Shown piece by piece: positions 12,169 to 24,700 of a stretch of 64,000 nt of DNA. Where the stretch lies: contig OY756141.1 of the NCBI GenBank assembly GCA_963576785.1, forward strand, positions 1,178,001 through 1,242,000, given 5' to 3'. How positions within the stretch are numbered: the stretch's first letter is position 1; each line of letters begins with the position of its first letter. Position numbers and translations under genes: made by a program. The notes below the pieces were generated by a model that ran no database searches, was not told where the DNA came from, and was given only the letters and a program-made list of their open reading frames with translations. The stretch comes from Chlorophyllum brunneum. Taxonomy: Eukaryota > Basidiomycota > Agaricomycetes > Agaricales > Agaricaceae.

Positions 12169-12999
12169 TTATTTCTTTCGCAGCCATACACATGCTACAG
12201 AACAGGCGACGCCGATTGCGAACCCGATAGCACCCGGAAGTACAGGATTCGCAAGCACCGAAGGGGGGTGTGTTTTCGGCTTCAAACCCAAATCCCGCGG
12301 AGAGGGAACACTATCTTTCTCCCACCCATCCTTCAACAACCTTTCCATTGCGTCTTCATTCAATCTTCCAAGTTCATCCATATCCCACTCATTACACAAC
12401 CTCGTCATCCACACCATCCTTCTCTTCCCAATTGCACCCCCAACGCCTGGCGCACGCTCCTTCAACTTGGTCCTCAACGCCCCAACCTTTTCAATCGCAG
12501 CACCTTCACTCCCCGATAACGCCTGCACAACCTTCTTCTTCACCAAGCTCGCCAGTCGGGGACCGTTACCATTTGTCGAAACCATAATTTGTAAAGGTCC
12601 ATCGCGAATTTGCGACCCAAAATAAAAATCGCATAGGTCTGGGATGTCTGCTGCGTTGACGGGTATACGGTGATTGCGGCAATACTGGCATATGGAACGT
12701 GAAAGTTCAACGTCATCCAATGCGGTGAGAATCATATCGTATTCGAGTAAACCCAGCTCCTCTGGGTTGTTGTCGTATGACTTGTCGAGGTATGTTATCC
12801 GCGCAGGATAGTCCTCGGTGAACTTCCGTGTACGGGTGTGAAGACCAGAGGACGGCGAGAGGACGGTGATGTGGGCGTCTGTAACGAGGACAGAATCGAC
12901 TCGTTGGGATGCGACCTCACCGCCTCCGATGATGAGGACACTCTTTCCAAAGAGCTGCCATGCGATGAGGAGAGAACCGCGACCAGTCTGAGAAGGCAT
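12169..12999 (-). CDS. MET8: siroheme synthase Met8 (precorrin-2 dehydrogenase/ferrochelatase)
   Basis: Catalyses NAD-dependent oxidation of precorrin-2 and iron insertion to give siroheme, the cofactor of sulfite and nitrite reductases. Single uninterrupted reading frame of 276 codons, unusual in this intron-rich window. The Rossmann motif is FGKSVLIIGGGEVASQRVDS; NAADIPDLCDFYFGSQI and MVSTNGNGPRLASLVKKKV are family core motifs, the first containing the Asp implicated in both activities of yeast Met8. After the helical domain there is a C-terminal hydrophobic segment (PGAIGFAIGVACSVACVWL) with basic RKK end, suggesting a tail anchor absent from yeast Met8. Divergent from SLT11 with about 115 bp between starts. 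Confidence 0.95.
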   Translation of the reverse strand: MPSQTGRGSLLIAWQLFGKSVLIIGGGEVASQRVDSVLVTDAHITVLSPSSGLHTRTRKFTEDYPARITYLDKSYDNNPEELGLLEYDMILTALDDVELSRSICQYCRNHRIPVNAADIPDLCDFYFGSQIRDGPLQIMVSTNGNGPRLASLVKKKVVQALSGSEGAAIEKVGALRTKLKERAPGVGGAIGKRRMVWMTRLCNEWDMDELGRLNEDAMERLLKDGWEKDSVPSPRDLGLKPKTHPPSVLANPVLPGAIGFAIGVACSVACVWLRKK

Positions 13000-13115
13000 T
13001 TTGGTTGGGCTAACGTCGCCCTGGAGTGGCTGTGCGGGTTATTTGCCAGGATTTGTCAGCTCGTCCCAGCAAGAGTGCGTGTTTTGCCAGAACTCCAACG
13101 ACTGTAGCTGTTGAC

Positions 13116-14336
13116 ATGCCAAAAGCCGATATCAACAAGGCTGGTTGGGAGCAAAGCGACTTTCCCATTCTTTGTGAAACATGTACGCCGTTGTTTCCTT
13201 CTCGTTTCTCCTGGAACTAATGAGTTTACAGGTCTCGGTTCTAATCCCTTTATTCGCATGGTGCGCCCCGTGGAATCCATCCCTCACCAGCCTTTACTGA
13301 TGTTTTCTCATAGTCAAAGCAGGAATATGGTCGCTCCTGTGGCACCTGCGCGCGTCCTTTCACTGTCTTCCGTTGGAACCCAGGTGAAGGCGGCAGATTC
13401 AAAACAACCGTCATCTGCCAGACCTGCGCTAAAATCAAAAACGTCTGTCAAACATGCCTCCTCGACCTCGAATATGGTCTCCCCACACAAGTCCGAGATA
13501 CAGCCCTCGGCTACAAAAACGAAGCCCCGACATCTGACATCAACCGTGAATACTATGCACAAAACATGGAAGCCAAGATGCAGGATGGTACTACTGGTGG
13601 TGGAGGTGGGAGCAAATCTGGGTTGGATGTGAATAAGAGTGCGGCTGCTGGGAGAGAAATGCTGAAGCAGCTTGCGAGGACAGACCCGTTCTATAAGAGG
13701 AATAGGCCGCATGTCTGTTCGTTCTTTATGAAGGGCGAGTGCAATCGTGGAACGGAATGCCCATATAGACACGAGAAACCTATCGATAACGGGCTGGCTC
13801 ATCAGAATATCCAAGACAGGTATCATGGACGAAATGATCCTGTGGCGAAGAAAATTCTTGGTGTGCATGCAGAGTCGCAGGGTCTGAAGCCTCCTGATGA
13901 TATTACCATTGTGAGCCTTCTCTTTCCCTGTTACCCCCGCATCTTCGGCTTATCATTTGTCTAGACATCACTCTTCCTCTCCTCACTGTCACCCTCTTCA
14001 ACAGAACAAAGTATTCGAACATATGTCCTTCAATCCCTACCCGCAGTACAACCTACACAATTAAAATCAATAGTACACGTCGCTAAAACAAGGTCAGCCA
14101 TACTCTCGTGAAACATCTACTCTCTTTACTTACAGCTTCTTAGATGCGCCTTCGTTAACTTCAAAGACCGTGATTCTGCCGAACATGCCGCCCAAGCGTG
14201 GGCCAATGGCCTTGAAATTGACGGAGAAACAGCGTCCGTGAAATGGGGTCGCAGCAGACTTAAAACTACTCCTGCTCCACCACCCTCATCCTCAACTTCT
14301 ACACCAGCGGTGGGTGTGGCAGGTCCTGTTTCATAA
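13116..14336 (+). CDS. SLT11: pre-mRNA splicing factor Slt11/Ecm2 (RBM22 family)
   Basis: Spliceosome protein contacting U6 snRNA near the active site. N-terminal zinc-binding pairs: [14 protein letters not shown], then [17 protein letters not shown] and [25 protein letters not shown] finger, [20 protein letters not shown] (CX7CX5CX3H), follows at about residue 175. The RRM begins [20 protein letters not shown] and has RNP1-like [19 protein letters not shown]. The C-terminus is a short Pro/Ser tail ending VGVAGPVS. Four or five introns; the start codon lies 19 codons before the first CxxC. Human RBM22 is longer at the C-terminus. Confidence 0.93.
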
Positions 14337-14774
14337 CTATTTCTTGTGCTATTCCCGTCCTCCTGTCTCTACTATAATTGTTGTAGTCAGGATTTCATTT
14401 ATATCCCGAACCTACTATGCAACATTAATGTCATTTAGATGCGTTTTGGCTCTTGGGGTACGACACTGACCTTGGACCCACTGCTCGAAACATACTAAAC
14501 CATAAGTAACTGAGTCTAATATTCCACGCACATATATTCCGCCAAAATCATCGAGGGATTAGATGGAGCGCCAGATCAATGTCGTAACGCGAAAGTGCTT
14601 GAGGATTTTGAGGAGACGATGAAGGACCAGACGTAGTAGGGTAGTGTCATTACTAACGAATGAGAATTTGATATTTTTCCTATCCCGAAAAATGCGGAAA
14701 TACACCTTCAAACAGAAAGAGACATCGCAGAGAAAAAAGACGTGGAGATCGAGGTCATCGTATTGGTGGGACAC
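14337..14774. other. convergent intergenic region
   Basis: Lies between the SLT11 stop and the stop of the YeeE/YedE gene on the other strand. It contains only AT-richer 3'-flank sequence; short open frames here have no family resemblance and no codon pattern like the neighbours. No RNA gene seen. Confidence 0.6.
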
Positions 14775-16077
14775 TCAAGCCAGTAAACCACCAGCCGCCA
14801 GTGCGGCCAACCAAAGAGCAGTGTCGGAGAGCTGACTATCATTATTCACGAGGGCACGCCCAAAGTTCACAAGACCGGGCCCAGCTAGATGCCCAAGGAT
14901 CAACAAAAACTGATGTTAAAAAAGAGATAACACGCACGGCAAACACCAGCAAGACCCCAGCCAATGCCGAATATTGCGGCACCAACTACGAGTCTCCAAT
15001 CTATCTCACCTCTCACGGGGACGTTCCACTTACCACCGAGCCTTGGGACTTCCTTTCCTCGAATAGAGCGGAACAGGCACATTGCGAGTGGCATAGTTCC
15101 TCCAGCGAGGAATGCTAGCGAAGGATCAAACGCCTTGTGAAATGGCAGAAGCAAGAACCGAGTCATACGACCGGGGTTTGTGAGGCCAGAGAGCTGGAGC
15201 GCGAGCGCGAATTGAATAGAGGTGCTGAGGAAGGCAAAGGAACGAAGAAGCGGTTGAGCTGCGTGTTCGATAGATGTTCCTTTGAGCGGTGTCTCGGCAT
15301 CCGATTCTGGTTTAGTGTGCTGCAGGGAAGGTTTCGAAACGGGTGACTGTAAATGAACCGAAGGAATGAGTAAACTTGATTCCATTAGAATAGTCACATG
15401 AAGCCTTAATTACTTACAAGGTAAAGCAGCACAGAAGCTACGAGGGGCACTAGTTGTGCAATGAGGAATTCACGTGCAGTGGTATCGAGAGACCAGTCAA
15501 GTGGTGGGATAGGACCCAAACCACCATGCGCTATATGCGCTGTGACGACACCAGTGGCGAAAAATATAGCTGTTGCCACGATTGATCTAGTGGGATTCGG
15601 CTAGGGGTGAAATTCGGCAAATGAAAACCAAGCGTGCCGCCCACCTTGGAGATAATTGTGCAATTCCGCAGACCATGTGACTATGAAATGGTCAGATCTA
15701 TGAGCGTGTCAATGGGACGGGGGTACCAACCCAGAGGTGCATCCGTTGGATAGCTGGGGGATATCAGTTAAGCTGCGTGCACCAGCGGATCACACAACAC
15801 ATACTCTGGTACCGAGGCCAACTAAAAATCCAGAGGCCACGAGTTGCGAAATGGAAAGACCTGTAGATTGTGGTCCGTTAGCTTCGATGAGGCCGACAAC
15901 CACACCGCCGAGGATGAGCCCCACAGCGGCGGTCAGTGCCTCGGATGAACCGCGAGCTGCGCGATGCACAAAGCCAGATATTCCGAAAACGTTTCCATTC
16001 AACAACATCAGATAATGAACGGGGATGGGAAGGGTGAGGCCCCCCAGGAAGGAGTTGAGGGGTAGGGGAGTCGCCAT
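14775..16077 (-). CDS. YeeE/YedE-family (TsuA-like) sulfur transporter
   Basis: Integral membrane protein of the YeeE/YedE (DUF395) family; bacterial TsuA imports thiosulfate. After MATPLPLNSFLGGLTLPIPV come hydrophobic helices such as ALTAAVGLILGGVVVGLIEA. Splicing gives the hallmark LSNGCTSGHMVCGIAQLSPR with a conserved Cys, and the second half has GWGLAGVCPGPGLVNFGRAL, the second Cys motif, rejoined across a phase-1 intron. It ends DTALWLAALAAGGLLA-stop. Several short introns. The two pseudo-symmetric halves match the bacterial fold. Substrate is inferred from family only; fungal members are poorly studied. Tandem with the DUF726 gene, about 125 bp apart. Confidence 0.85.
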
Positions 16078-16201
16078 GGGAGGCAGAAACAAAAATCTGG
16101 GATTGTCATTTTGTATGGACGCTAATGATATTCCCCCGATTGGATCTACGAGCAAGGGCGTCATCAACTCGGGTGGTTCCACTGCTTCGGTTCCTGGGAT
16201 C

Positions 16202-18038
16202 CTATTTTTGGAGGGCTGGTTCGTCAGACGCTGTGAGAGCGTTTTCGTGCTCGGCGACCTGCACCTGCGCCTGCACCTCGCTCTCCACGATCCCACGTGC
16301 ACCGCACTCTTCTAGACACTTCCCCACCATTCCCCGCCACATCGTGTGTCCCGTGACCTCCTGGCAATCAATGTTCTCCACACCCTGCACGTCCACCGGA
16401 CCCAGTCCCGCCACCCACCAGCTCGCATCTGCCGCACGCGACAGGACTGCCAGCACATAGTCCCCCTTGGCATACCCGTTCACGACCCGACCCGCGACCA
16501 CTCTCCGGACCTTGGCCCACACCCTTGGCTCAGCAGTCACTGGTGTGCCGAACAGGAATACGTCTTCAACCAGGCCGAACGATTCCGACACTGGCAGTTT
16601 GCTGAGATGCCGCAAAGCCTCGAATATGACAAGAGATCCGAGCGAGTAGCCCGCCAACGTGACTGGCCGCTTCCCGAAGGCGTGTTTCACCAGGAGATCA
16701 CCAAGAACAGCGCCGGTTTTAATGGCTAATGCTCTGGCATTCATCCAGGGGTTATCTGCGGTTGGTTCGGGTCGATTCATTGAGGTGATTCATTTAGGTG
16801 GTTGCTTTAACTTACCCATTATCTGCCCTATTTTCAGGAGAGCCACCGGCGAAAGCGCACTCATCAAGCTGGCAAATACTGTCCTCCTGATGATTTCTGC
16901 CTTCACATATTTCATGGCGTGGGAGGTAACCAACGCGTACAGTGCGTCCGACAGCTTTTTCAAGGCGTCAATTTCCTACCACTCCATCAGCTTGGTTCCA
17001 TGATTCAAACATCACACCATACCCATTGCAGTGCAAACGTGTCATCCCCCTCGAAAATCGTCCATGGCGCCGTCACATCACTTTGATCAGACAGCCATCC
17101 GCTGACACACAGCCTAACCCCCAGAGTCTCTTCGCCTTCCTTCACCTTCACGGGCAATACCGCCAGATCTCTTACCTCGCGTGTATGTCGTTCAACCATA
17201 TCCGCCGTCGATTTCGCTCCATACACGCCAAATAGCATCCCGCAAACTACAGACGATCCTGCCAGCCCACTGGCCATCAGACCAGCAGCCGTACCTCCAA
17301 CACCGACCCATGCGAGTATGGATGTCACTCCTGCACCCACAAAAGGCGCTGCGAGTCCTCCTGTGATTCCGATTAGTGCTCCTCCCGCCACAGCACCCAG
17401 TCCTATGCCTGCAATTCGCATTATCCTACCCCTGTCAGCGTGTGTCGTTCGGGTTTCCTCAGTATGTGACTGGGCCTCCGACATGACTCGTTCTGGATTT
17501 TTTAAAGTCCTCACAACTGCTTCTTCGTCTGCAACCAATTGTGGCTGAAATTGCGCAAAGAAGGATCGTGTGTAGGCTGAATATTGTTTTGTTGTGGAGA
17601 TGTGTAGGAACAAAATAGTCGTGAAGATCTTGTTAACTGCGTCTTCTTGTGGCATCCCTGGTAGTCCGACGATAGACGTATCGGCGAATTCGTCCACAGT
17701 TGGGCGTTCTCCTGACATATTTGTCAATAATCGCTGCTGGGAACTTAATTAGGTTATCAAAGACCCTGACCGGTTTCCTCATCCTCGGATAGCCTACAGA
17801 TAACCCATGCCTTTTCCAGGAGTTCCTGCGCCCATTGATTCAGAGCTTTAACAACCTGGTCCTTCTCCATTTCCTTTGTATCAGCCCCTAAATATGACAG
17901 CTCGTACTCTGTTCGTACATATACTTCATGCGTGTTTCTAAATGCCGCGAGTCGTCGAAAGAGGTGCTGAAACACTGTGTCCTTTTCTTGGGTCGAAAGT
18001 TCTTTCGGTGGTGTGATTTTCTCTAGATCGGAAGTCAT
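16202..18038 (-). CDS. DUF726 alpha/beta-hydrolase (TMCO4/Mil1-like)
   Basis: Membrane-associated hydrolase family of uncertain substrate; yeast Mil1 and human TMCO4 are relatives. A helical N-terminal part (ELSTQEKDTVFQHLFRRLAA) is joined by an approximately 68-nt intron (GTTATC...CCCAG) to the exon MSGERPTVDEFADTSIVGLP. Next come glycine-rich hydrophobic segments (IAGIGLGAVAGGALIGITGG, GVGGTAAGLMASGLAGSSVV), likely membrane-spanning. The hydrolase core has FGKRPVTLAGYSLGSLVIFE with the nucleophile elbow G-Y-S-L-G, an Asp in GYAKGDYVLAVL, and a His in VTGHTMWRGMVGK. It ends ASDEPALQK. I start at the first in-frame ATG (18038); upstream frame stays open to a GTG at 18140 but has no ATG. Three or four introns. 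Confidence 0.85.
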
Positions 18039-18361
18039 GATGGTGGTAGGAAGAGAAGAAGCCTGAAGCTTGAAGCCTGCCAGAAACACTTCAGAAACAA
18101 TTGACGCGATCTGCTGCGGTTGGGGAGTCGCAGTAGTCACCGCGACCTGACATCGACTGACATCACACCTGGACTAATTTTAGATGTTGAGCTCATGGGG
18201 GAGCGATGACCGGTGTCATGCAGATGGAATAATCGCATGTTTGGAAATAAAAAGTTTGATCATCAGTCCATGAGAAGTGATACACTATTCGATGTCCAGA
18301 AGCAAAAGCAATATTCCCATACATGGGGTTCCTAATAGCATCAAAGATGTAGGATAATCTA
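18039..18361. other. intergenic region between tandem minus-strand genes
   Basis: Holds the leader/promoter of the DUF726 gene on its left side and the 3' flank of the LEA-2-like gene on its right. The open frame continues through the DUF726 leader to about 18140 without an ATG. Nothing else recognised. Confidence 0.5.
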
Positions 18362-19774
18362 TTAAATGCCTGAGATACCACCGCCGAGTTGCTATATAGG
18401 TGTTGCGTTAGTCTGTTGAGGAGAGGGACAGAAAGTTGCAAGAGCGTACCGCAGGATCAAAGGGGCAAGGGAAGCTGAAAGAGTTGCTGATAGAGGGATT
18501 GATTATGATAAACAGGATCCGGAGCGCTGGCTAAATCACGGTCAATACATTAATATTAAGATCCCACCAAAGTGCAGATAAGACTCACCGTGATCTTGTA
18601 GAGTATGTCAAGGTTTTGCTTCTGTGTACCACATCTACTCAATAGGTCGGAGAGAACTTTGCCTCCAGGGTCAAGAGATGTTTTGTATTGAACGTTGAAG
18701 GGGAAAGTCCAGTGGGTTCGTGTGTTAGCGGGGAACATGACATCGGTGGCCGTCCCTCCACCTATTGCGGTATTGTTGATGGGATAGAACAACTGAAACG
18801 GTGGTGTGAGATAGTGTCCGTGGGATATAAGGGGATGATACCTCAGCCTTGATCTGTTTGAAGTTGACCGAGAAGGAATTGGGGTTATCGACCCTGAGGG
18901 GTTGTGAGTATGGTACGCGATGGTTGAAACAGAAGAACCGTACGTGATGTTCAGTTGAAGGTGGACTGTGAGTGAGATACCGCTTCCGTCGGATTGTGTA
19001 GTAACCTACACACATAGCTTTAGTCTGGTAATGGGTGTTTGGAGGGAACAGCGAAACGGACCTCACTGCCGCCTTGCGATACGGGTTGGACATCGCCAAT
19101 TATGATTCCAGGTGGTCTCACCCACTAGGGAGTATTAGCTAGGGGTTTAGTGTAGGGTGGGAAGTAGCTCACCAATCCGAATGCTAGTACAATGCTCACA
19201 ATCAGAAACACGACGGTCATAATGGTGCAACCGCAGAATCGGCCAACACAGCGTCCTCGTCCCCCCTTCAGACTTAATGAACCTCCAATGATGCACCAAG
19301 AGGAATCGGGAACGCACCCTTGTCCAGAGAGCTCCTTGATGGTCGTACCGATATTGTCTCAAAGCAGTCGCAGTTCTATGTAGGAAACAGGCCGATCAGA
19401 AGTCCGTGATAAGCAGCCAAAAGCCACCAGGTTCGTTGTGAGTATACCCACTTTTTCATCGGTGGTACTGCAGCAAAACCAGCACCAGGCGGGTAGCTGT
19501 CCTTCCTTTGATGCAAGGTCCCAGACCTGCTATGCTGTGTCAGATGCGTAGGCTTCCGCTGAGGTAGATGGCTTGGATCGTCGGTGTAATTGGTTCCATC
19601 ATGCGCACCCGCGCCGTAGCCACTCTGGTCGTACGTAGGGTGCGAAGGTTGTGTGTATGGATTGTAATTAAGGTTGGTATCCGAATATGGGTTTTGGCCG
19701 TAGGCATGAGTGCCCTGGTGCTGGTTGACAGCACTTCCGTAGTATGGATCAGAGTAGGGGTCACGGTACGACAT
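18362..19774 (-). CDS. single-pass membrane protein with LEA-2/WHy-like domain
   Basis: Function unknown. The N-terminus is cytosolic-looking and rich in Tyr, Pro, Asn and Gly (MSYRDPYSDPYYGSAVNQHQ) for about 100 residues, followed by basic segment PPMKKWVYSQ. A spliced exon gives one strong transmembrane helix, CTIMTVVFLIVSIVLAFGL. After it comes a beta-rich domain with SGISLTVHLQLNITVDNPNS and FSVNFKQIKAEV, matching the pattern of LEA14/WHy domains (strand, then N-x-N-P-N-x-F/Y-x-I/V), ending SNSFSFPCPF...QLGGGISGI. About seven short introns. An in-frame ATG at 19906 exists, but the MSYRDPY start is preferred. Related tail-exposed LEA-2 proteins are common in basidiomycetes; a plant NDR1-like topology is an analogy only. 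Confidence 0.72.
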
Positions 19775-20059
19775 GCTGGACGACCTCCCCGAGTAGGTAG
19801 GGGTGAAAACAGTCGAGAAGATCCGTAACGGTTGACCTGAGGTGGTAGTCCAGAAGAAGAGGCTTGGAGTAGCATCGTGACGGTGCGCAGCTTGGGGGCG
19901 CTGCACCGCATCCCATCAATAGGGTACCGCTTATGGAAAGCTGCCCTGCGAACAAAAACATATCAAATTCGTATTACAACAGCGTTTGCAGTAACATGGA
20001 AACCAAAGCAGAAATCGAACGACAATTAGATGTTATAAACTTCTACAGTACGCAAAATA

Positions 20060-21578
20060 CTAGCCATAACTGGTTCCAGAGGCCCCTCTCGAGGAGGAAT
20101 TCGTGCTTGACGGCCAAGACGCTCCTGGAAGGCTGTCCCCAGTTGCCCCTGGGATGAAGCGTTGGGGTCCATGAGATGGCTGCGGCTGGGATTTTGCAGC
20201 GTTTTGTGAAGGTATAAAACGACGATTCGCAGGGATTTGATTACGAGCGCCGGCGGGAGGGTGCGCAGGGGTGCCGAGCCTAACTTGTGGTAGAGGTGGC
20301 GGGCCCATGTTCCTCGAACGAGGTGCTTGTTGTCCTACTGCAGTGCGATGCGTTGAAATCGCTGGTTGTTGTATCTCTTGCAGCTGAGAGTTCGTTCTCG
20401 TGGTTTCCCCTTGTAGACCTTCAGTGGTTTGACTGGGTTTAATATGCTTGGCGGCGAGCTGTGCTCTTGGAAATGAAGGGCGAGGAGTATGAGGTGTTTC
20501 TGGGGGGATGTATGCGTATTTCCTGGACTGAAATGCAGATTCTACGCTTTTGGTATATTGGAGAGACATACATACCCTATCTGTCGTGACATTGGGCGAG
20601 AAGTTGCCTGCGTACTTGTGTGAAGAAATTGTGGGATGCGGGGTTGCGCTGGGATCATACGTTGCAAATCTTCTTTTGGGATCGTCAACCCAGGTACGTG
20701 CTGGCCGGCTGGGAGGGTGAGTCGAGTTGGTGTCGTAACATATTGAGGGGGGCTTGAACCCGTCCGAGGACGAACTGAGGGGTAGTCATACCTGGAAGAT
20801 TCAATCATCTCATCGATGGAGTCATCACATATCCTATAATAATTACTGATACGTGGAGGTTTCTAAAGGGCGTTTTCCGAGTTGATTCATAGATTCTGAG
20901 TGTCGACGTGTCTCTTCGGAGGGAAGCGTTCGATATCCGAGGTATTGCCTCATTTGTTCATTCTCTTGTATTAATGATTCATTCGTTCTGTGAGTCCGGT
21001 TCTATGAGTACCCGGGTGCATGAATCAAGGCGAGCAACCTCTTTAATTCGGAGTTTTCTGAGCGTAGTTTCTCCATGACGGTGCGTATTTGCTGATGTCT
21101 AGACCGGTAGAACCGGATCTGCCGAGCCAATACCTCTTGTTGAAACTTGGAAAGCTTTAGGCAGATCACAGTGCATTTGGTATGCCCACACCTTCACAGC
21201 GTACGCGATCGAGTCCATTGCCGAGGGTATTGACCTAAACCAATCTGACATAGGGGAGTCAAGCTGAAGCGATAATATTGATCAACTCGGGTCAGAGAAT
21301 TGGCTGCATTTCGTGAACCTCTTGCTGCAAGGCCACGAGTAATATTCCAGAAGAGCCGCATGATGCACAACTTTGATCCGGATCTGGAGTGCGGTCGCAA
21401 GGGTGTCTACGCTCGAGTAAGATAGACACAGACTAAGATGGTTGTTGCAGATGACATGGCCACATTCAGTAAGCCAGAATGGCACGGATTTCCCGGGCTC
21501 AGAGGCATAAGGCAAGTGGCATTTTGCACAGCTGACAAACTCCCAGAAGTCGATATCAGCAGTGGGATCGGATGTCAT
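20060..21578 (-). CDS. Zip3/Cst9/HEI10-like meiotic RING protein
   Basis: Likely SUMO/ubiquitin E3 that marks crossover sites on meiotic chromosomes. The first exon holds a RING: FVSCAKCHLPYASEPGKSVP and FWLTECGHVICNNHL, followed after an intron by a CxxC pair (SCASCGSSGILLVALQQE). Next is AMDSIAYAVK, then a coiled coil, QQEVLARQIRFYRSRHQQIR and EKLRSENSELKRLLALIHAP, as in HEI10 and RNF212. The C-terminal half is Pro/Gln/Arg-rich and disordered (IPKEDLQRMIPAQPRIPQFL) and ends SSRGASGTSYG. About six introns. Start at MTSDPTADIDFW; ATG at 21623 would add 15 residues. Divergent from the JmjC gene, 150 bp apart. Confidence 0.8.
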
Positions 21579-21728
21579 GGAGGTGGTGGTATGAGTGTCA
21601 GACCAAAATGGGGTTCCTTGCATCTACACGCGCACGTGACTGACTGCCCCTCAGTCTTTACAGCTGCTGCATCGTTTTCTCGTGGGGTATTCTCCAAAGG
21701 GGCGAGCTAACCCCTATATTCACTCCTT

Positions 21729-24700
21729 ATGCAGGCTATCTCAACCCGAGGGTGGTCGTTCGACAAATTGCTTGCCAAAGCAAGCCACTTCAAGCCTGTT
21801 CCCCGCGTCTCCTGCACCACTCAAGACCTGGAGAAGGTGATTGAAGAGTATGAGGAAGGTGACGTTCCTCTGGTTATAGAAGGATGGCACCAAACATCCA
21901 GTTGGCCCAAGAATATCTTTAATATCGACTTTTGTCGCCGTTACTTTGGCGGCGAGGATCAAAGTAAGCTACCTCCCAGTTCAACATATCCAGGATCTGT
22001 CATGATTTTACAGAAATCAGCGCCCGTAACGTACACACACGCTCCGACAAGTCTATGGCCTTTGACGAGTTCGTCGAAAAGTCGCGTACAGTTTCAGCAT
22101 TCGCCGAACCTGAAGGTATTTCTCAACCCCTTTCGATTAAGCGTAAGATCAACTCCTGTGCATATTACAGAAACGGAACGTTGGTACGGAAAGGATGTTG
22201 AATGCCCACCCAAGTGGGAGGAATGGCTACTGAACGAGCACGTTATCCCGGCCAAGTTGACACCTGAGGGGGGTAACGACCTCTTAGCTATTCGGCCGAA
22301 AAAGGTGCACGTGGCGGTCATTCTAATGCCTCATTTTTCTCATTTGTTCAAAGAATGGTCGTCCGGATATCGAAACACTAATGTGCTACTTCGGTGTAGC
22401 AGATACCTACACGCCGTGTCACAAGGATCAATGCGCGTCATCGGGTCAGAATCTCATGTGCTATACTGAGAAGGAAGGCTCGTCATTCTGGTTCATGACC
22501 AAAGGCTCCGACTGCACCAAGGTCGCTGAGTATTTCCGTACTCTGAAGCAGGTACTGGACCATGAAACCCATATCATCTCTGTGCCTGAGCTGGGGAAGG
22601 CTCCCTTCGATGTCTATATTGTAGAACAGAAGCTCGGTGATTTGGTGTTGGTTCCTCCTCGAAGTTGTCATCAGGTCGTCAATTCCGGGGGAATGACTAT
22701 CAAAATGTCTTGGTCTCGGATGACAATACCAGGATTAACTGCCGCTTTATACCATGAATTACCCCTATATCGGAGGTAATGTTCGGATTCCTTGTTTCGT
22801 AGGTGTGACTGATTGTTTATAGGATCTGTCGGCCAGAGACATACCAGATCAGAAGCACGATTTATTACGCCCTTTGCGACTACACCCAAAAGCTAAAAGC
22901 CCTTGTCACTCAACCATTCGATCCTATTCAGAGGAGTGTTTTAACCAAACGTCTTACGACTGTCCTGCGACTTTATGACCGCATCCTGTTCGAAGAATAT
23001 TCTCCGTACGGCGATTCTCCCGTGTCGAGTAGAGCTGGGTCCAGAAGTTGGGAAGAAGAGGAGTCATTAACTCAATCTTCAGAATTATCAGAGGACTTTC
23101 AAACTTGCGACTTTTGTGGAGCCGATATATTCCAAAGCTACTTCCAGTGCTGTGGGCCTTCCATCAGCGAAGCAGGTTTCATTATTTGTCCTGGGTGCTA
23201 CGCCGAAGGCCGAACATGCGCTTGTGAAGAAATGAACCAGAAACAACGCCAGAAATTTAGCGCCCTCTTCGCCGCCCGGTGGGAAGCCCTCGAAACTCTG
23301 AAAGATACAGGGAATCCGGTGAAGTCTTCTAAAGGCTTGGAGTCTCCAGAACAACAAGAGAGGTCCGTGGGTTATACCATCCTCAACTGGCGCCTCCATT
23401 GACCCCACATTGCAGCTTCTTTAGCCACGCAACAAAATATAGCATTTTCCATGCCGCGATGCTATTACATCGCACGAGGACCAACCAGGTATATTAAATA
23501 AAAGCTGCACGCAAAATTTTTTCACATGATCTCGTAGCGACAATTTTCAAGAGCATGTCGAAACGGCTACGGGTCCACTCATTCCGTACCTTCAATTTGG
23601 GCACTTGGTTGCAAGAAATGCCATTCATCTAAGTGCTTTCCACATCTCCTTGAAGTGTCTCGTATGCATTCTGTTCGAGCACTGCTCCTCCAAGAGCGGG
23701 ATCAAAGTCACGCGACCTACCATTCACGACACGTCGCGAAGTTTCCCGAGTATAATGATAGAAAGGAAGCATTTTTAGTAGCGCAGAAAGAGGGATCGGC
23801 GAGCCCAGACTTCAATGTCCAGCTGGTCTATAATGTCTCAACTTTCACGGTTTGTCAACCGGTCAATACTGCACATGCAAGTCTTGGGTGGTATGATACA
23901 CTCCCACCAAAACCAAAGATCAAACACGACACATCCCAATCACAGTTCAGCTCTGCAGGGACCAATCAGCCCGAAGATACTTTTCGCTCCCCTACCAACA
24001 GCTCCCAGAGAAGCGTAAAAAACCATGCTTATGTTGAAGTTAAGCCACCCAAGCGTCATCAGGTCGCGGCTACTCCTTCAAGAAATTTGCCTAGACAACT
24101 CTCCACTTCACCCCTGTCTAGTGACTTCGATGACTCCGATGATGAGGAGTTGGTACGAGTAAATATTACTTGAAAGAAACGATACTTATTCCTTCAAATT
24201 AGAATCCGCGGGTTCCAAACTCGCCTAAGAAGACTACCCAGAGACCGCTTTCTCGAGGTCCATCGAGTTCTCGGGATGAATCATCCAAACCAAGACGAAA
24301 CGTCACTCTACCCTCGCGCTCACATTTAATTAAAGGAACGCAAGCCCCCCAACCAGGACCCAACAGTGGTGGTACCATCCTTGAGACGGTTTATCCCATC
24401 GGACCACCCCGGAAAAAGCGACGCCACGAGTCTGATTCCAGGGGCACGCTCATGAGGGCCAACGCCAAACCCAAGACCGAAGAACCTAATGCCTTCGCAG
24501 CCGCTCTTGGCGCAGCTATTAACCAGGTAGCAACGACTGCGACTCGAACGAGTAGTAGTTCCGCCCAGAAGCATCGTCAGAAAAGCAATAATATCGAAAA
24601 CCGACCAAACGACAACCTCGCCACCACAATACCGACAGTGGCGAATCCGAATACTCAACAGAAGTCAGCCCCTGAAGGACCAATCCTTGTCAACGTCATG

